A stretch of DNA of 64,000 nt, from the NCBI GenBank assembly GCA_902493385.1, contig CABUPO010000001.1, positions 372,001 to 436,000 of the forward strand, read 5' to 3'. Source of the DNA: an uncultured Lachnospiraceae bacterium. GTDB lineage: Bacteria > Bacillota > Clostridia > Lachnospirales > Lachnospiraceae. A program made the position numbers and the translations under genes. Positions 35,333-44,217 of the stretch are shown piece after piece. Each line of letters starts with the position of its first letter. Position 1 is the first letter of the stretch. The notes below the pieces were generated by a model. The model worked only from the letters and a program-made list of their open reading frames with translations. It ran no database searches and was not told the origin of the DNA.

Positions 35333-35923
35333 TTATATCATAAATATACCCAAAAGTATATCTTTCTTTATCTTGTCCGCACATTCACGAACATCATCAT
35401 TTTTATAATGAACTGTAATCGAAAGAGCTTCAAGCTTATCCTTTGAGAAATCATGCTCGTCTGCAATATATCTTCTGCAGACCTCCTCGAAACTTGGATT
35501 CTTCTGAGCCTTTTCCCTGTCCATCGCTCTTTTTAAACGTTCATAATCTTCCACTTCCAAATATATAGGAATTATATACCTGCTTCCGTAATAATCCCTT
35601 AATTTTTCATACGCCTCAAGCGTTCCTATCATCGCGTATCTGGCATCCGAACGTATATCGTCGTTATCATCTACTGTAAAATAATGCCAGACTCCATGCA
35701 CGGTATTATATTTTCGATGCTCAACCACGCGTCCTGAAGCCAAAAGCTCATTAAGAGTATCCTCATTTACAAAATGATATTCGATACCTTCCGTCTCACC
35801 TTCCCTTATAGGTCTGGTTGTGTACGGTATTATCTTCTTAAGGCCCAGCTCTTCATCATTAATAAGCCTCGAAAACACTGTATCTTTGCCTGTAGCGCTT
35901 TTTCCCATTATTATATAAATCAT
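35333..35923 (-). CDS. guanylate-kinase-like protein
   Basis: Predicted nucleoside-monophosphate kinase. The 196 residues have the P-loop GKSATGKDT at residues 7-15 and a GMP-binding-like region: YTTRPIREGETEGIEYHFV, matching the guanylate kinase signature TTRxxRxGExxGxxYxFV. The catalytic C-terminal lid is present. GGAGG lies 5 nt before the ATG at 35923. In the equivalent Bacillus cluster this slot holds thymidylate kinase (tmk). It may be a second guanylate kinase or act on another substrate; specificity cannot be read from the sequence alone. Confidence 0.87.
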   Translation of the reverse strand: MIYIIMGKSATGKDTVFSRLINDEELGLKKIIPYTTRPIREGETEGIEYHFVNEDTLNELLASGRVVEHRKYNTVHGVWHYFTVDDNDDIRSDARYAMIGTLEAYEKLRDYYGSRYIIPIYLEVEDYERLKRAMDREKAQKNPSFEEVCRRYIADEHDFSKDKLEALSITVHYKNDDVRECADKIKKDILLGIFMI

Positions 35924-35973
35924 GGTTTCCTCCACCTTGTACTAATGAGATAATATCATATATTTGTAATAAT

Positions 35974-37398
35974 TTAAACCTCTGACGTTAAGGAATCTCT
36001 GCAGACCCTGATATACTCCCCGTTAATATCGTCAATTCCATGAAATTCATACCCAAAGTCTCTATATTGCTTAACAAGCGCAAAAACCTCTTCTGTAATC
36101 CTTTCGCCCGGAACTATAAGCGGTATACCCGGCGGATACACATAAAGCATCTCAGCCGACACACAACCGCAGCTTTCGGATATACGTATGCTTTCACTTT
36201 CCGCTTCCTCTGCCTCATACGGCGCAAGAACCTCCCTGCCAGCCGCCATAAACGTATCATTCATAACAGAAGCTTCGCACGGCTTTACATTTTCGTCAAT
36301 CTCGCAAAGAGCCCCGCAAAGCCTTTCAAAGCCCTCGCAGGAATCACATACGCTCGTCATAAGTATAACATACTTAAGCGAAGACATCTCAGGCTGCAGC
36401 TTATATTTTTCTCTTAAAATGCTGTAGCATTCATGTCCTGTCATTTCCGTTCTATCGGTACACACAACTATCTTTGATGCATCCCTGCTTTTACCATATG
36501 GAAGGACATATATACGTCGAAGTTCAGAAAGCCTCTCATACAGCCTGATAAGCCTGTCCTTATATTCACTGTATTTTCTCACTCCCTCATGGCAAAGATA
36601 AGTCATGGCATAATCAATTGAACCCATAAGAATATATGACGGACTGCTGCTCTGATATACTGAAAGATACCTTTTAAGCCTGTTTCTGTCTATGATTTCT
36701 CCCTGAACATGAATAAGCGCCGTCTGCGTAAATGACGGAAGCGTTTTATGAATACCGCTGATAACAATATCCGCCCCCTGGCTTACCGCGCTTTCAGGAA
36801 ATATATCTGAAAATCCCATATGGGCCCCATGCGCCTCATCCACTATAAGCGGTATTTTGTACGCATGCGCAGCTTTTGCTATACCCGCAATATCTGAAAC
36901 TACACCTTCATATGTCGGTGAAGTTATGTATACACAGGATATGCCGCGATTATTTTGAAGCGCCGTCTCAATCTGCCGCGCAGTCAATCCTTCTGCAATA
37001 TTACACGCTCCGCATTCAGGCCAGATATACACAGGCTTAAGCCTGTTAATCATAAGCGCGTTATACACCGAGCGATGCGAATTTCTTGCAAGCAGAACTG
37101 TATCTCCCTGTCTTGTACATGCAGACACAGCGGCAAGGATGCCGCCGGTACAGCCATTTATAAGAAAATGCGTCTCCTCTGCTCCAAAAAGCTCTGCCGC
37201 TTTCTTTTGGGCATTCTCAATACAGCCGTTTGAATGATGCAGATCATCAAAGCCGTCTATTTCAGTAATATCAACCGCATATGGATTAATTCGGGGCATA
37301 AGCTCTGTATTTCTCTTATGGCCCGGCATATGAAAAGGATAGATATTCGCATCAGCATTATCAATAAGCATTTCATATAAAGTACCTTTGTATATCAT
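35974..37398 (-). CDS. Orn/Lys/Arg decarboxylase family protein (YaaO-like)
   Basis: PLP-dependent amino-acid decarboxylase, likely acting on lysine, arginine or ornithine. The 474 residues start with YPFHMPGHKRN, carry the PLP region DEAHGAHMGFS near residue 195 and the Schiff-base lysine in SGIHKTLPSFTQTA near residue 220, then the small C-terminal domain with YPPGIPLIVPGE. GGGGGA lies 6 nt before the ATG. It matches Bacillus yaaO in length and position at the head of the holB cluster. The substrate is not decidable here. Confidence 0.92.
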   Translation of the reverse strand: MIYKGTLYEMLIDNADANIYPFHMPGHKRNTELMPRINPYAVDITEIDGFDDLHHSNGCIENAQKKAAELFGAEETHFLINGCTGGILAAVSACTRQGDTVLLARNSHRSVYNALMINRLKPVYIWPECGACNIAEGLTARQIETALQNNRGISCVYITSPTYEGVVSDIAGIAKAAHAYKIPLIVDEAHGAHMGFSDIFPESAVSQGADIVISGIHKTLPSFTQTALIHVQGEIIDRNRLKRYLSVYQSSSPSYILMGSIDYAMTYLCHEGVRKYSEYKDRLIRLYERLSELRRIYVLPYGKSRDASKIVVCTDRTEMTGHECYSILREKYKLQPEMSSLKYVILMTSVCDSCEGFERLCGALCEIDENVKPCEASVMNDTFMAAGREVLAPYEAEEAESESIRISESCGCVSAEMLYVYPPGIPLIVPGERITEEVFALVKQYRDFGYEFHGIDDINGEYIRVCRDSLTSEV

Positions 37399-37544
37399 AG
37401 ACTTCCCCCAAAAAATTTCAAAAAACTGTATTATTTTCAACTTAATATAACACCGGCGCTTCTGTGAAACAATATTTTTTCATGCACAATATTAAAACTA
37501 TTGAAGCTCTTAATCAAGAGTAATAATGTTATATAATCTTTAAG

Positions 37545-37573
37545 GTATAAAATCCCTCTGTTTACAGATACTA
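37545..37573 (+). promoter_or_regulatory. candidate forespore (sigma-G/F) promoter of spoVT
   Basis: GTATA (37545-37549) and GATACTA (37567-37573), 17 nt apart, resemble the sigma-G pattern GHATR-N17/18-CATWMTA with one mismatch. Bacillus spoVT is sigma-G dependent. No good sigma-A pair is seen in the same stretch. Confidence 0.4.
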
Positions 37574-37615
37574 TTTCCAGGCAAGGAAATGTACAATAAA
37601 TGGAGGAATTTTTAT

Positions 37616-38155
37616 ATGAAAGCAACAGGAATTGTTCGTCGGATAGATGATTTGGGAAGAGTCGTTATTCCTAAAGAAATAAGAAGGACTCTCCGAATAC
37701 GCGAAGGCGACCCACTGGAGATTTTTACTGACAGGGAAGGCGAAATAATACTGCAAAAGTATTCCCCTATCGGAGAACTCGGTGAATTTGCAAAGCATTA
37801 TGCGGAAGCCCTTTCGCAGACATCAGGCCATATCGCCTGTATAACCGACAGAGACCAGATAATAGCAATTGCCGGAGGCAGAAAAGACCTCATGTCAAAG
37901 CCTATACATGAGGACCTGGGCAATGCAATGGAAGCACGAGAGACTATATCTGCTGATGATAAATCAGAAAAATATTGCAAAATAACCGATGGTGAAGATT
38001 TCAGCTATGAAACTATAAGCCCTATTATAAGCGAAGGCGACGTTATAGGGACAGTATGTATTCTCAGCAAGGACAGTTCGACAAAAATGAACGCCGTAGA
38101 AAAGCAGCTGGCTGCATCAGCCTCATGTTTCCTCGGAAAACAGATGGAACAATAA
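37616..38155 (+). CDS. spoVT: stage V sporulation protein T
   Basis: Forespore transcription regulator that tunes late sporulation and germination genes. The 179 residues combine an AbrB-type DNA-binding domain (GIVRRIDDLGRVVIPKEIRRTL) with a C-terminal GAF-like domain (residues about 55-178, GHIACITDRDQIIAIAGG and SPIISEGDVIGTVCIL). GGAGG lies 9 nt before the ATG. It is monocistronic, with a terminator after it. Confidence 0.95.
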   Translation: MKATGIVRRIDDLGRVVIPKEIRRTLRIREGDPLEIFTDREGEIILQKYSPIGELGEFAKHYAEALSQTSGHIACITDRDQIIAIAGGRKDLMSKPIHEDLGNAMEARETISADDKSEKYCKITDGEDFSYETISPIISEGDVIGTVCILSKDSSTKMNAVEKQLAASASCFLGKQMEQ

Positions 38156-38157
38156 TA

Positions 38158-38199
38158 TAATGGGCCGCCGTATTAAATATGGCAGCCCATTATTACTTT
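38158..38199 (+). terminator. terminator of spoVT
   Basis: TAATGGGC (38158-38165) pairs with GCCCATTA (38185-38192), with an inner GCC/GGC pair, followed by T-rich sequence. Confidence 0.7.
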
Positions 38200-38219
38200 A
38201 CAAATACAACCTCATGCAA

Positions 38220-38591
38220 TTAATTAATCCCTGAAAGAAATCTTTCAGTATTAACAATACATCTCTCGTGCGTACCTTTTGCTATAAGCTTATCCTCGTC
38301 ATATACTGCAGCTTCAAACAACAGCCTTCTGTTATCGACATTAACAAGAACACTCTCTGCACGAACTTTTTTGCCTGTGGCTGTTGCCGCTGTATGTTCA
38401 ATGCATATATATGTTCCTACCGTTGTTTCATCTGCACTAAGCTCACCTGACACACTCTCCTGGCATGCCTGCTCAATTAAAGCAGCTGCAGCAGGCGTTG
38501 CGAATACATCTAATGTACCGCTTTTCATTGCCGCCGCAGTATTGTCTGAATTAACATATGTACAGGCCTCTCCTTTTATTCCTGTTTTCAT
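38220..38591 (-). CDS. hotdog-fold thioesterase, FlK-like
   Basis: Predicted acyl-CoA thioesterase of the fluoroacetyl-CoA-thioesterase-like group. The 123 residues show the hotdog pattern with VFATPAAAALIEQACQ near residue 30, VGTYICIEHTAATATG near residue 58 (His in the active-site strand) and a C-terminal KGTHERCIVN. Its start overlaps the end of spoVG by 4 nt. The natural substrate is unknown. Confidence 0.85.
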   Translation of the reverse strand: MKTGIKGEACTYVNSDNTAAAMKSGTLDVFATPAAAALIEQACQESVSGELSADETTVGTYICIEHTAATATGKKVRAESVLVNVDNRRLLFEAAVYDEDKLIAKGTHERCIVNTERFLSGIN

Positions 38592-38860
38592 GCGTCTATT
38601 TCACCCTCCGCATATAACTCATCGTATTTTTTAAGAATAGCATCCTGCAGCATGGCTCTCGTATCCACATTAATCGGATGCGCTATGTCTCTGTATTCAC
38701 CATATTTAGCTTTATAACTTGGCATTGCAATAAATAATCCGTCGCTGCCCTCAATAATCTTGATGTCATGTACTACAAATGCGCTGTCAAATGTAACGGA
38801 AGCCACTGCCTTCATTTTATTTTTATCTATAACTTTTAATCTTACATCTGTAATTTCCAT
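38588..38860 (-). CDS. spoVG: septation/sporulation regulator SpoVG
   Basis: Small nucleic-acid-binding regulator. The 90 residues are classic SpoVG: MEITDVRLK at the start, VTFDSAFVVHDIKIIEG, and the FIAMPSYKAKYGEYRDIAHPI block. GAGGAGG lies about 7 nt before the ATG. It follows glgD after 79 nt, where no clear terminator is seen, so it may be read from the glycogen promoter as well as its own. Confidence 0.96.
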   Translation of the reverse strand: MEITDVRLKVIDKNKMKAVASVTFDSAFVVHDIKIIEGSDGLFIAMPSYKAKYGEYRDIAHPINVDTRAMLQDAILKKYDELYAEGEIDA

Positions 38861-38939
38861 ATCAAACTCCTCCTCTTGTTATGCTATCAGTAAAAACTAA
38901 CTGCTTCGTAAAACAGACCTCCTCTGTATTAATACAATA

Positions 38940-40061
38940 CTATATAACATACCTGTCATTGTGCTCAGAAACAACCTTAATTTCATCAGCGTCGCCAATA
39001 TAAGACGTTCCTGTCCTGATAGTATCGTGGCTTTCAACTATACAGTTCTCAATATAAGAATTATCCTCAATATACACGTCGTTAAGAATAATAGAATTCT
39101 TAATCGTACAGTTGTTGCCTACGTATACCTCCTTACACAAAACAGAATCAACAACATTACCATTGATTATACATCCGCTTGATACCAGACTGTTGCGTAC
39201 CTTTGAACCCGGATTATATTTGGCGGGAGGAAGGTCTTCTATCTTGGAATATATATCCGGATATTCCCTGAAGAAATAATCCCTTATATCTTTATTAAGA
39301 AAGTCCATATTAGTCTTAAAATATGATTCGATAGTCGCAATATTGCTCCAGTAGGAATCCATTTGATATGCATATACTCTTTTAATGGACATATATCTCA
39401 TAATAATATCCTTAACAAAATCGTATCTTTCCTCCTGTTCAGCGCTTTCAAGCAGGTCGATAAGAAGTCTCCTTCTTATAACATATACGCCTGTGGAAAC
39501 ATTTCGGTTGTCAGTCATAAGAGGCTTTTCTTCAAAAGATATTACACGCCCTGTGCTGTCAGCGGTAACAACGCCAAAACGATTAGCTTCTTCTGTCTCA
39601 TCAATCATTTTAGTTACAATAGTTATATCAGCCTGTTTATTGATATGATACTCAAGGACTTTGCTGTAATCCATCTTATAAACACAGTCTCCCGAAGCTA
39701 TAACAACATATGGCTCATGGCTTTGTTTAAGAAAATCAAGATTCTGTCCTATGGAATCAGCAGTACCTCTGTACCAGTTACCGTTATCAGGAGTTATTGT
39801 AGGAGTTAAAAGATATAAGCCTCCCTGTTTTCTTCCAAAATCCCACCATTTTGACGAGTTCAGATGCTCATTCAGCGACCTTGCATTATACTGTGTTATA
39901 ACCGCAACCTTCTGAATATGAGAATTGGACATATTACTCAAAACAAAATCAATACATCTGTAGCTTCCTGCTATTGGCATAGCTGAAACAGCTCTCTTAT
40001 CAACAAGCTTCTTCATCCGGTTACTTTTGCCTCCGGCAAGAACTATACCTATTGCTCTCAT
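38940..40061 (-). CDS. glgD: glucose-1-phosphate adenylyltransferase subunit GlgD
   Basis: Non-catalytic or weakly active partner of GlgC in ADP-glucose synthesis. The 373 residues have a nucleotidyltransferase domain (GIVLAGGKSNRMKKL, altered from the catalytic GGxGxRL of GlgC; then ASGDCVYKMDYS) and a C-terminal left-handed beta-helix of hexapeptide repeats (GCIINGNVVDSVL onward). Its ATG overlaps the glgC stop by 4 nt. GlgCD heterotetramers are typical of Firmicutes. Confidence 0.95.
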   Translation of the reverse strand: MRAIGIVLAGGKSNRMKKLVDKRAVSAMPIAGSYRCIDFVLSNMSNSHIQKVAVITQYNARSLNEHLNSSKWWDFGRKQGGLYLLTPTITPDNGNWYRGTADSIGQNLDFLKQSHEPYVVIASGDCVYKMDYSKVLEYHINKQADITIVTKMIDETEEANRFGVVTADSTGRVISFEEKPLMTDNRNVSTGVYVIRRRLLIDLLESAEQEERYDFVKDIIMRYMSIKRVYAYQMDSYWSNIATIESYFKTNMDFLNKDIRDYFFREYPDIYSKIEDLPPAKYNPGSKVRNSLVSSGCIINGNVVDSVLCKEVYVGNNCTIKNSIILNDVYIEDNSYIENCIVESHDTIRTGTSYIGDADEIKVVSEHNDRYVI

Positions 40062-41332
40062 AACAGCTCACCTGCTTTCATGATATTCTCGCCGCTTGCA
40101 AGGCAGCCACCAGGATAATCCGATGCGTCGGTAATTCCTGATATTGCGGTGTTCCTGCCAATTGTAACGTCTGAAGGAACAACACTGTCTTCGCCTATAG
40201 TCACCAGACCAAACGCATATATATCAGGTCTGAGCTTATTAGGCGCTTCAGCGCCATCGCCAATCTTACAATTGGAACCTATAACGACATTCTCAGCAAT
40301 TATTGCCTTATCAATCACAGTTCCTTTTCCGATTACCGCGCCGTTCATAATAATAGAATTGGTTACTTTCGCTCCCTCTTCTATAACAACTCCGGAACCA
40401 ATCACCGAGCTTTTTATCTCTCCGTACACCTCACAGTACTCGCCAAGTATTGCTTTATCTACAACTGCATCGCCTGAAATATACTGAGGAGGCGTCATAT
40501 CACATTTTGTGTATATCTTCCAAAACTCCTCATAAAGATTAAATATTGGAATAAGATCGATAAGCTCCATATTGGACTCCCAGTATGAGCCAAGCGTTCC
40601 TACATCCTTCCAGTATCCGTTATACTCATATGCAAATACTCTGTTGCCATTATTGTGGCAATATGGAATTATATGCTTTCCAAAGTCGCATGCCGGCTGG
40701 TTTCTAAGCTTAATTAACGCTTCCTTCAATATCTTCCATGAGAAAATATATATTCCCATAGATGCAAGATTACTTCTCGGTTTTTCAGGTTTCTCCTCAA
40801 ATTCAAGAATCTGCTTATTCTCATCGGTAATTACCACACCAAACCTGCTTGCTTCCTCCATAGGAACAGATATACATGCAAGCGTAATATCTGCATTATG
40901 TGCCTTATGGTAATTAAGCATTACCTCATAATCCATTTTATATATGTGATCTCCTCCAAGTATAAGTACATATTCAGGATTATAATATTCCATAAACTCC
41001 AGATTCTGGTATATTGCGTTAGCTGTACCTGTATACCATTCGCTGTTAGAGCTTTTTTCATATGGAGGAAGAATAGACACGCCACCGATATTCTTATCCA
41101 AATCCCAGGGAAGTCCGATACCTATATGTGTATTGAGCTTCAATGGCTGGTACTGCGTAAGAACTCCAACTGTATCGACTCCTGAATTAATGCAATTACT
41201 AAGAGGAAAATCTATGATGCGGTATTTGCCTCCAAAAGATACTGCAGGTTTGGCTACATTTGAAGTCAGAACACCAAGCCTTGAACCCTGCCCTCCTGCC
41301 AGAAGCATAGCAATCATTTCCTTCTTAATCAA
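40058..41332 (-). CDS. glgC: glucose-1-phosphate adenylyltransferase GlgC
   Basis: Catalytic subunit making ADP-glucose from glucose-1-phosphate and ATP, the committed step of glycogen synthesis. The 424 residues have the catalytic loop LLAGGQGSRLGVLT, KPAVSFGGKYRIIDFPLSN, the metal-binding GGDHIYKMDY and a C-terminal hexapeptide beta-helix. Translation most likely starts at TTG (41332): GGGGGTG lies about 5 nt upstream, and homologues begin MIKKEMIAML. The ATG six codons later is too close to its purine tract. Confidence 0.95.
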   Translation of the reverse strand: MIKKEMIAMLLAGGQGSRLGVLTSNVAKPAVSFGGKYRIIDFPLSNCINSGVDTVGVLTQYQPLKLNTHIGIGLPWDLDKNIGGVSILPPYEKSSNSEWYTGTANAIYQNLEFMEYYNPEYVLILGGDHIYKMDYEVMLNYHKAHNADITLACISVPMEEASRFGVVITDENKQILEFEEKPEKPRSNLASMGIYIFSWKILKEALIKLRNQPACDFGKHIIPYCHNNGNRVFAYEYNGYWKDVGTLGSYWESNMELIDLIPIFNLYEEFWKIYTKCDMTPPQYISGDAVVDKAILGEYCEVYGEIKSSVIGSGVVIEEGAKVTNSIIMNGAVIGKGTVIDKAIIAENVVIGSNCKIGDGAEAPNKLRPDIYAFGLVTIGEDSVVPSDVTIGRNTAISGITDASDYPGGCLASGENIMKAGELL

Positions 41333-41365
41333 TACGTCACCCCCGTTGCTTTTAATTTGTTTATA

Positions 41366-41394
41366 ATTATAACACAACACGAAAGAAATGTGAA
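41366..41394 (-). promoter_or_regulatory. sigma-A promoter of glgCD
   Basis: On the minus strand: TTCACA (41394-41389), 17 nt, TATAAT (41371-41366). It faces away from the murC promoter 36 nt further right. Confidence 0.65.
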
Positions 41395-41429
41395 CATAAT
41401 TATAAATTTTTTAATTATTTAAATAGCAT

Positions 41430-41458
41430 TTGTGTTTTACGAACCTCGCGGTTATAAT
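41430..41458 (+). promoter_or_regulatory. sigma-A promoter of murC
   Basis: TTGTGT (41430-41435), 17 nt, TATAAT (41453-41458); the murC ATG follows at 41501. Confidence 0.6.
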
Positions 41459-41500
41459 ATTATATTAGAAATAATAATAGACACAAGGTGGTGTACTGTC

Positions 41501-42883
41501 ATGTACCATATAGATTTTAACAAGCCGGCCAACCTCCATTTCATAGGTATCGGCGGCATAAGTATGAGCGGTTTTGCAGAGCTGCTTTTAAGCAAGGGCT
41601 TTAGAATCACAGGCTCTGACTCTGTGAACAGCCCGATAACAGAGCATCTGGAATCACTCGGCATACAGATATTTTATGGACAAAGCGCTTCAAATATTCT
41701 TAATGATACAGATTTGGTTGTATATACCGCAGCTATATCCGAAGACAATCCGGAATATCGCGAAGCAGTAAAACGCGGTCTTCCGATGATGGTACGAGCG
41801 GAAATGATTGGACAGATTATGAAGAACTATCCCAATGCCATTGCAGTATCGGGAACTCACGGAAAAACAACAACAACCTCTGTTCTTACGCACATTTTCC
41901 TTGAGGCAGAAAAAGACCCTACTGTTTCTGTAGGAGGTATGCTTGATATCATTGGCGGCAACATACGCATAGGCGGCTCAGACAACTGGATTATGGAAGC
42001 ATGCGAATATACGAACAGCTTTCTTCATTTCTTTCCTACAACATCAATTATACTTAACATCGAAGAAGACCATCTTGACTTTTTTAAGGATATTAACGAC
42101 ATACGGAATTCTTTTCATGCATTTGCAGGCCTTCTTCCTGACGACGGGCTTCTGGTAATCAACCGCGCGATAGATAATTACAGCGAAATTACAGAGGGAG
42201 TCTCATGTAAGGTTGTAACTTTTGACCTTAAAGACCGTTCTGCAGATTACTGTGCAGACAATATTTCATTTGACGCTAACGGATACGGTACATTCGATTT
42301 GTATGTAAACGGTACATTTTCTGCATCATATCACCTTAAAGTAGTAGGACAACATAATATAGCCAACTGTCTTGCGGCAATCTGCGTAGCGTATGAACAG
42401 GGAATTTCACCTGATGCAATTCAAAAAGGTTTAAATAATTTTCACGGCGCTGACAGAAGATTTCAATACAAGGGCGATGTTGCAGGAATAAAAATTATAG
42501 ACGATTATGCTCATCATCCCTCCGAGATAAAAGCAACCTTAACCGCCGCCCTTAATTATAAGACGGGCAGGCTGTGGTGCGTTTTTCAGCCGCATACATT
42601 TACACGCACAAAGGCATTTCTTAAGGATTTTGCCAGGTCTCTTTCAATTGCAGATAAGGTTATAGTTACGGACATATACGCTGCCCGTGAAAAAGACCCC
42701 GGCGACATTTCAGGAAAAGACCTTGAGCGCGAGCTTCTCCTTCTTGGTGCAGACGCAGTATATATTTCAGATTTTGATGACATTGAAAATTTTATTTTAA
42801 AAAATTGTGTTAAAGGCGACCTGTTAATAACTATGGGCGCCGGAAATGTTGTAGATATTGGCGATGAACTCCTTGCCTTCTAG
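41501..42883 (+). CDS. murC: UDP-N-acetylmuramate--L-alanine ligase
   Basis: Adds L-Ala to UDP-MurNAc, the first stem-peptide step. The 460 residues carry HFIGIGGISMSGFAELL at the start, the ATP loop SGTHGKTTTTSV near residue 115, the NIEEDHLDFF block and the C-terminal ligase domain with IDDYAHHPSEIKATL. AAGGTGG lies 9 nt before the ATG. It is not in a division-and-cell-wall cluster; the neighbours are glycogen and replication genes. Confidence 0.97.
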   Translation: MYHIDFNKPANLHFIGIGGISMSGFAELLLSKGFRITGSDSVNSPITEHLESLGIQIFYGQSASNILNDTDLVVYTAAISEDNPEYREAVKRGLPMMVRAEMIGQIMKNYPNAIAVSGTHGKTTTTSVLTHIFLEAEKDPTVSVGGMLDIIGGNIRIGGSDNWIMEACEYTNSFLHFFPTTSIILNIEEDHLDFFKDINDIRNSFHAFAGLLPDDGLLVINRAIDNYSEITEGVSCKVVTFDLKDRSADYCADNISFDANGYGTFDLYVNGTFSASYHLKVVGQHNIANCLAAICVAYEQGISPDAIQKGLNNFHGADRRFQYKGDVAGIKIIDDYAHHPSEIKATLTAALNYKTGRLWCVFQPHTFTRTKAFLKDFARSLSIADKVIVTDIYAAREKDPGDISGKDLERELLLLGADAVYISDFDDIENFILKNCVKGDLLITMGAGNVVDIGDELLAF

Positions 42884-42931
42884 TTATTAACACTATCAAC
42901 CGACTATTTTTTTAATTTATGATTAATAAAC

Positions 42932-43012
42932 TGTGGATAACATTTTGCTTTGGACATACTTATTTACATGGAATTTACAGTCTTATACACTTTGTTATCC
43001 ACAGTTTCCACA
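42932..43012. promoter_or_regulatory. cluster of DnaA boxes upstream of dnaD-dnaI
   Basis: Two perfect consensus boxes: TGTGGATAA at 42932-42940 (reverse orientation) and TTATCCACA at 42995-43003. There are also two near matches, TTATACACT at 42983-42991 and GTTTCCACA at 43004-43012. All lie in the 228-nt gap before the dnaD-like gene, 60-140 nt upstream of its -10 box, next to an AT-rich stretch. DnaA control of the helicase-loading operon is the simplest reading. Confidence 0.7.
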
Positions 43013-43072
43013 CATGACATTCTACTGGCTTGGTAAGGTTTATTCACTATTTTCAATGTTTTTTTCTTGTGA

Positions 43073-43078
43073 TATAAT
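43073..43078 (+). promoter_or_regulatory. extended -10 box of the dnaD-dnaI operon
   Basis: TGTGATATAAT gives TATAAT at 43073-43078 with a TG extension; the -35 region (TTTTCA) is weak, which fits an activated or regulated promoter. The start codon is at 43112. Confidence 0.6.
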
Positions 43079-43111
43079 CCACTATGCAATAGATTCCAGG
43101 GGGGATTACGC

Positions 43112-44149
43112 ATGAACAATATAGTTATAAGGAATGAATCAGATTTGGCGTACACACAGGTTGCCAATCTGTTTATTGACGAATATATGCCTCAGGCAAA
43201 CGGCTCATATGTTAAAGTTTATCTTCTCATTTTACGTATGCTTTCCGAAAGCAAAACCGATATCTCCGTATCTGAGATAGCAGATATTTTATGGCTTACC
43301 GAAAACGATGTGATACGTTCCTTTAAATACTGGCAGAAAACCGGACTTTTAGATATCAGGTTTAATTCAGACGGAACCATACGCGAGCTTACGATTAACA
43401 ATCTAACTTCAGCACATGAAAATTATGCTGAAAAGACGGAAAAAACGCCTTCAGAAAAAGATAATACCGATGACTTTTACGTACGTACATATACTCCGGC
43501 AGAGATTTCCGACATAGCTAAGGACAAAAATTTTTCATGGGTCGTTACCATTGTTGAAAGATATATGGAGCAGCCTCTTTCTCCGTCAGACGTAGAACTT
43601 ATTGTATACCTCTACGATAACCTTAAGTTCTCGCCGGATTTGATTTTTCATCTGTATGAATACTGTATAAGCCGCGATAAGAAGACAAGCCGTTATATTC
43701 AGACAGTCGCCATAGACTGGGCAAAGAATAATATAGATACAGTAGAAAAAGCAAAACAGTACACAACCCGCTTTGATGCGAACTATATAGATATAATGAG
43801 AGCCTTCGGTCTTTCAAAGGCTCCCGCTCCGGCTCAGAAAAAATATATTGACACATGGCATTTTCTTGGATTTGGAACCGATATGATAAAAGAAGCCTGC
43901 GGACGCACAATACTTGCAATCAACGAGCCAAGCTTTAAGTACGCTAACGGAATACTTGAAAAATGGCACAACGCCGGAATTAAAACCTTAGAGGACGTTA
44001 AAGCGGCGGACAAGCTTCATGATTCTACGGACAATAATATGTCCAAACGCACGAAAGCTTCTCCAAAAAAGAATTCATTTAATTCATATGAGCAGCGTGC
44101 ATATACCAAAGATGATTACACTGCGCTTGAACAGCTTTTAAGCAAATAA
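43112..44149 (+). CDS. DnaD-domain replication initiation protein
   Basis: Member of the DnaD/DnaB family that remodels the origin and helps load the replicative helicase. The 345 residues have an N-terminal winged-helix domain (residues 1-95, VKVYLLILRMLSESK, DISVSEIADILWLTENDVIRSFKYW) and two DnaB_2/DnaD C-terminal modules (near 130-205, SWVVTIVERYMEQPLSPSDVE, and near 245-300 with YANGILEKWHNAGIKT). The second carries the YxxxIxxxW motif. GGGGGG lies 7 nt before the ATG. The next gene is the helicase loader. Confidence 0.92.
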   Translation: MNNIVIRNESDLAYTQVANLFIDEYMPQANGSYVKVYLLILRMLSESKTDISVSEIADILWLTENDVIRSFKYWQKTGLLDIRFNSDGTIRELTINNLTSAHENYAEKTEKTPSEKDNTDDFYVRTYTPAEISDIAKDKNFSWVVTIVERYMEQPLSPSDVELIVYLYDNLKFSPDLIFHLYEYCISRDKKTSRYIQTVAIDWAKNNIDTVEKAKQYTTRFDANYIDIMRAFGLSKAPAPAQKKYIDTWHFLGFGTDMIKEACGRTILAINEPSFKYANGILEKWHNAGIKTLEDVKAADKLHDSTDNNMSKRTKASPKKNSFNSYEQRAYTKDDYTALEQLLSK

Positions 44150-44217
44150 GATACCAAAAGGCAGGTCTGCGGTTCGCTGCGTTCCGCGCTTATTGAAATA
44201 AACGGAGGTTTATTTAT

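Noticed and set aside
42890..43111. Chromosome replication origin
   Set aside because: DnaA boxes are present but dnaA, dnaN and a longer array of boxes are missing; regulation of the dnaD-dnaI operon explains the site more simply.
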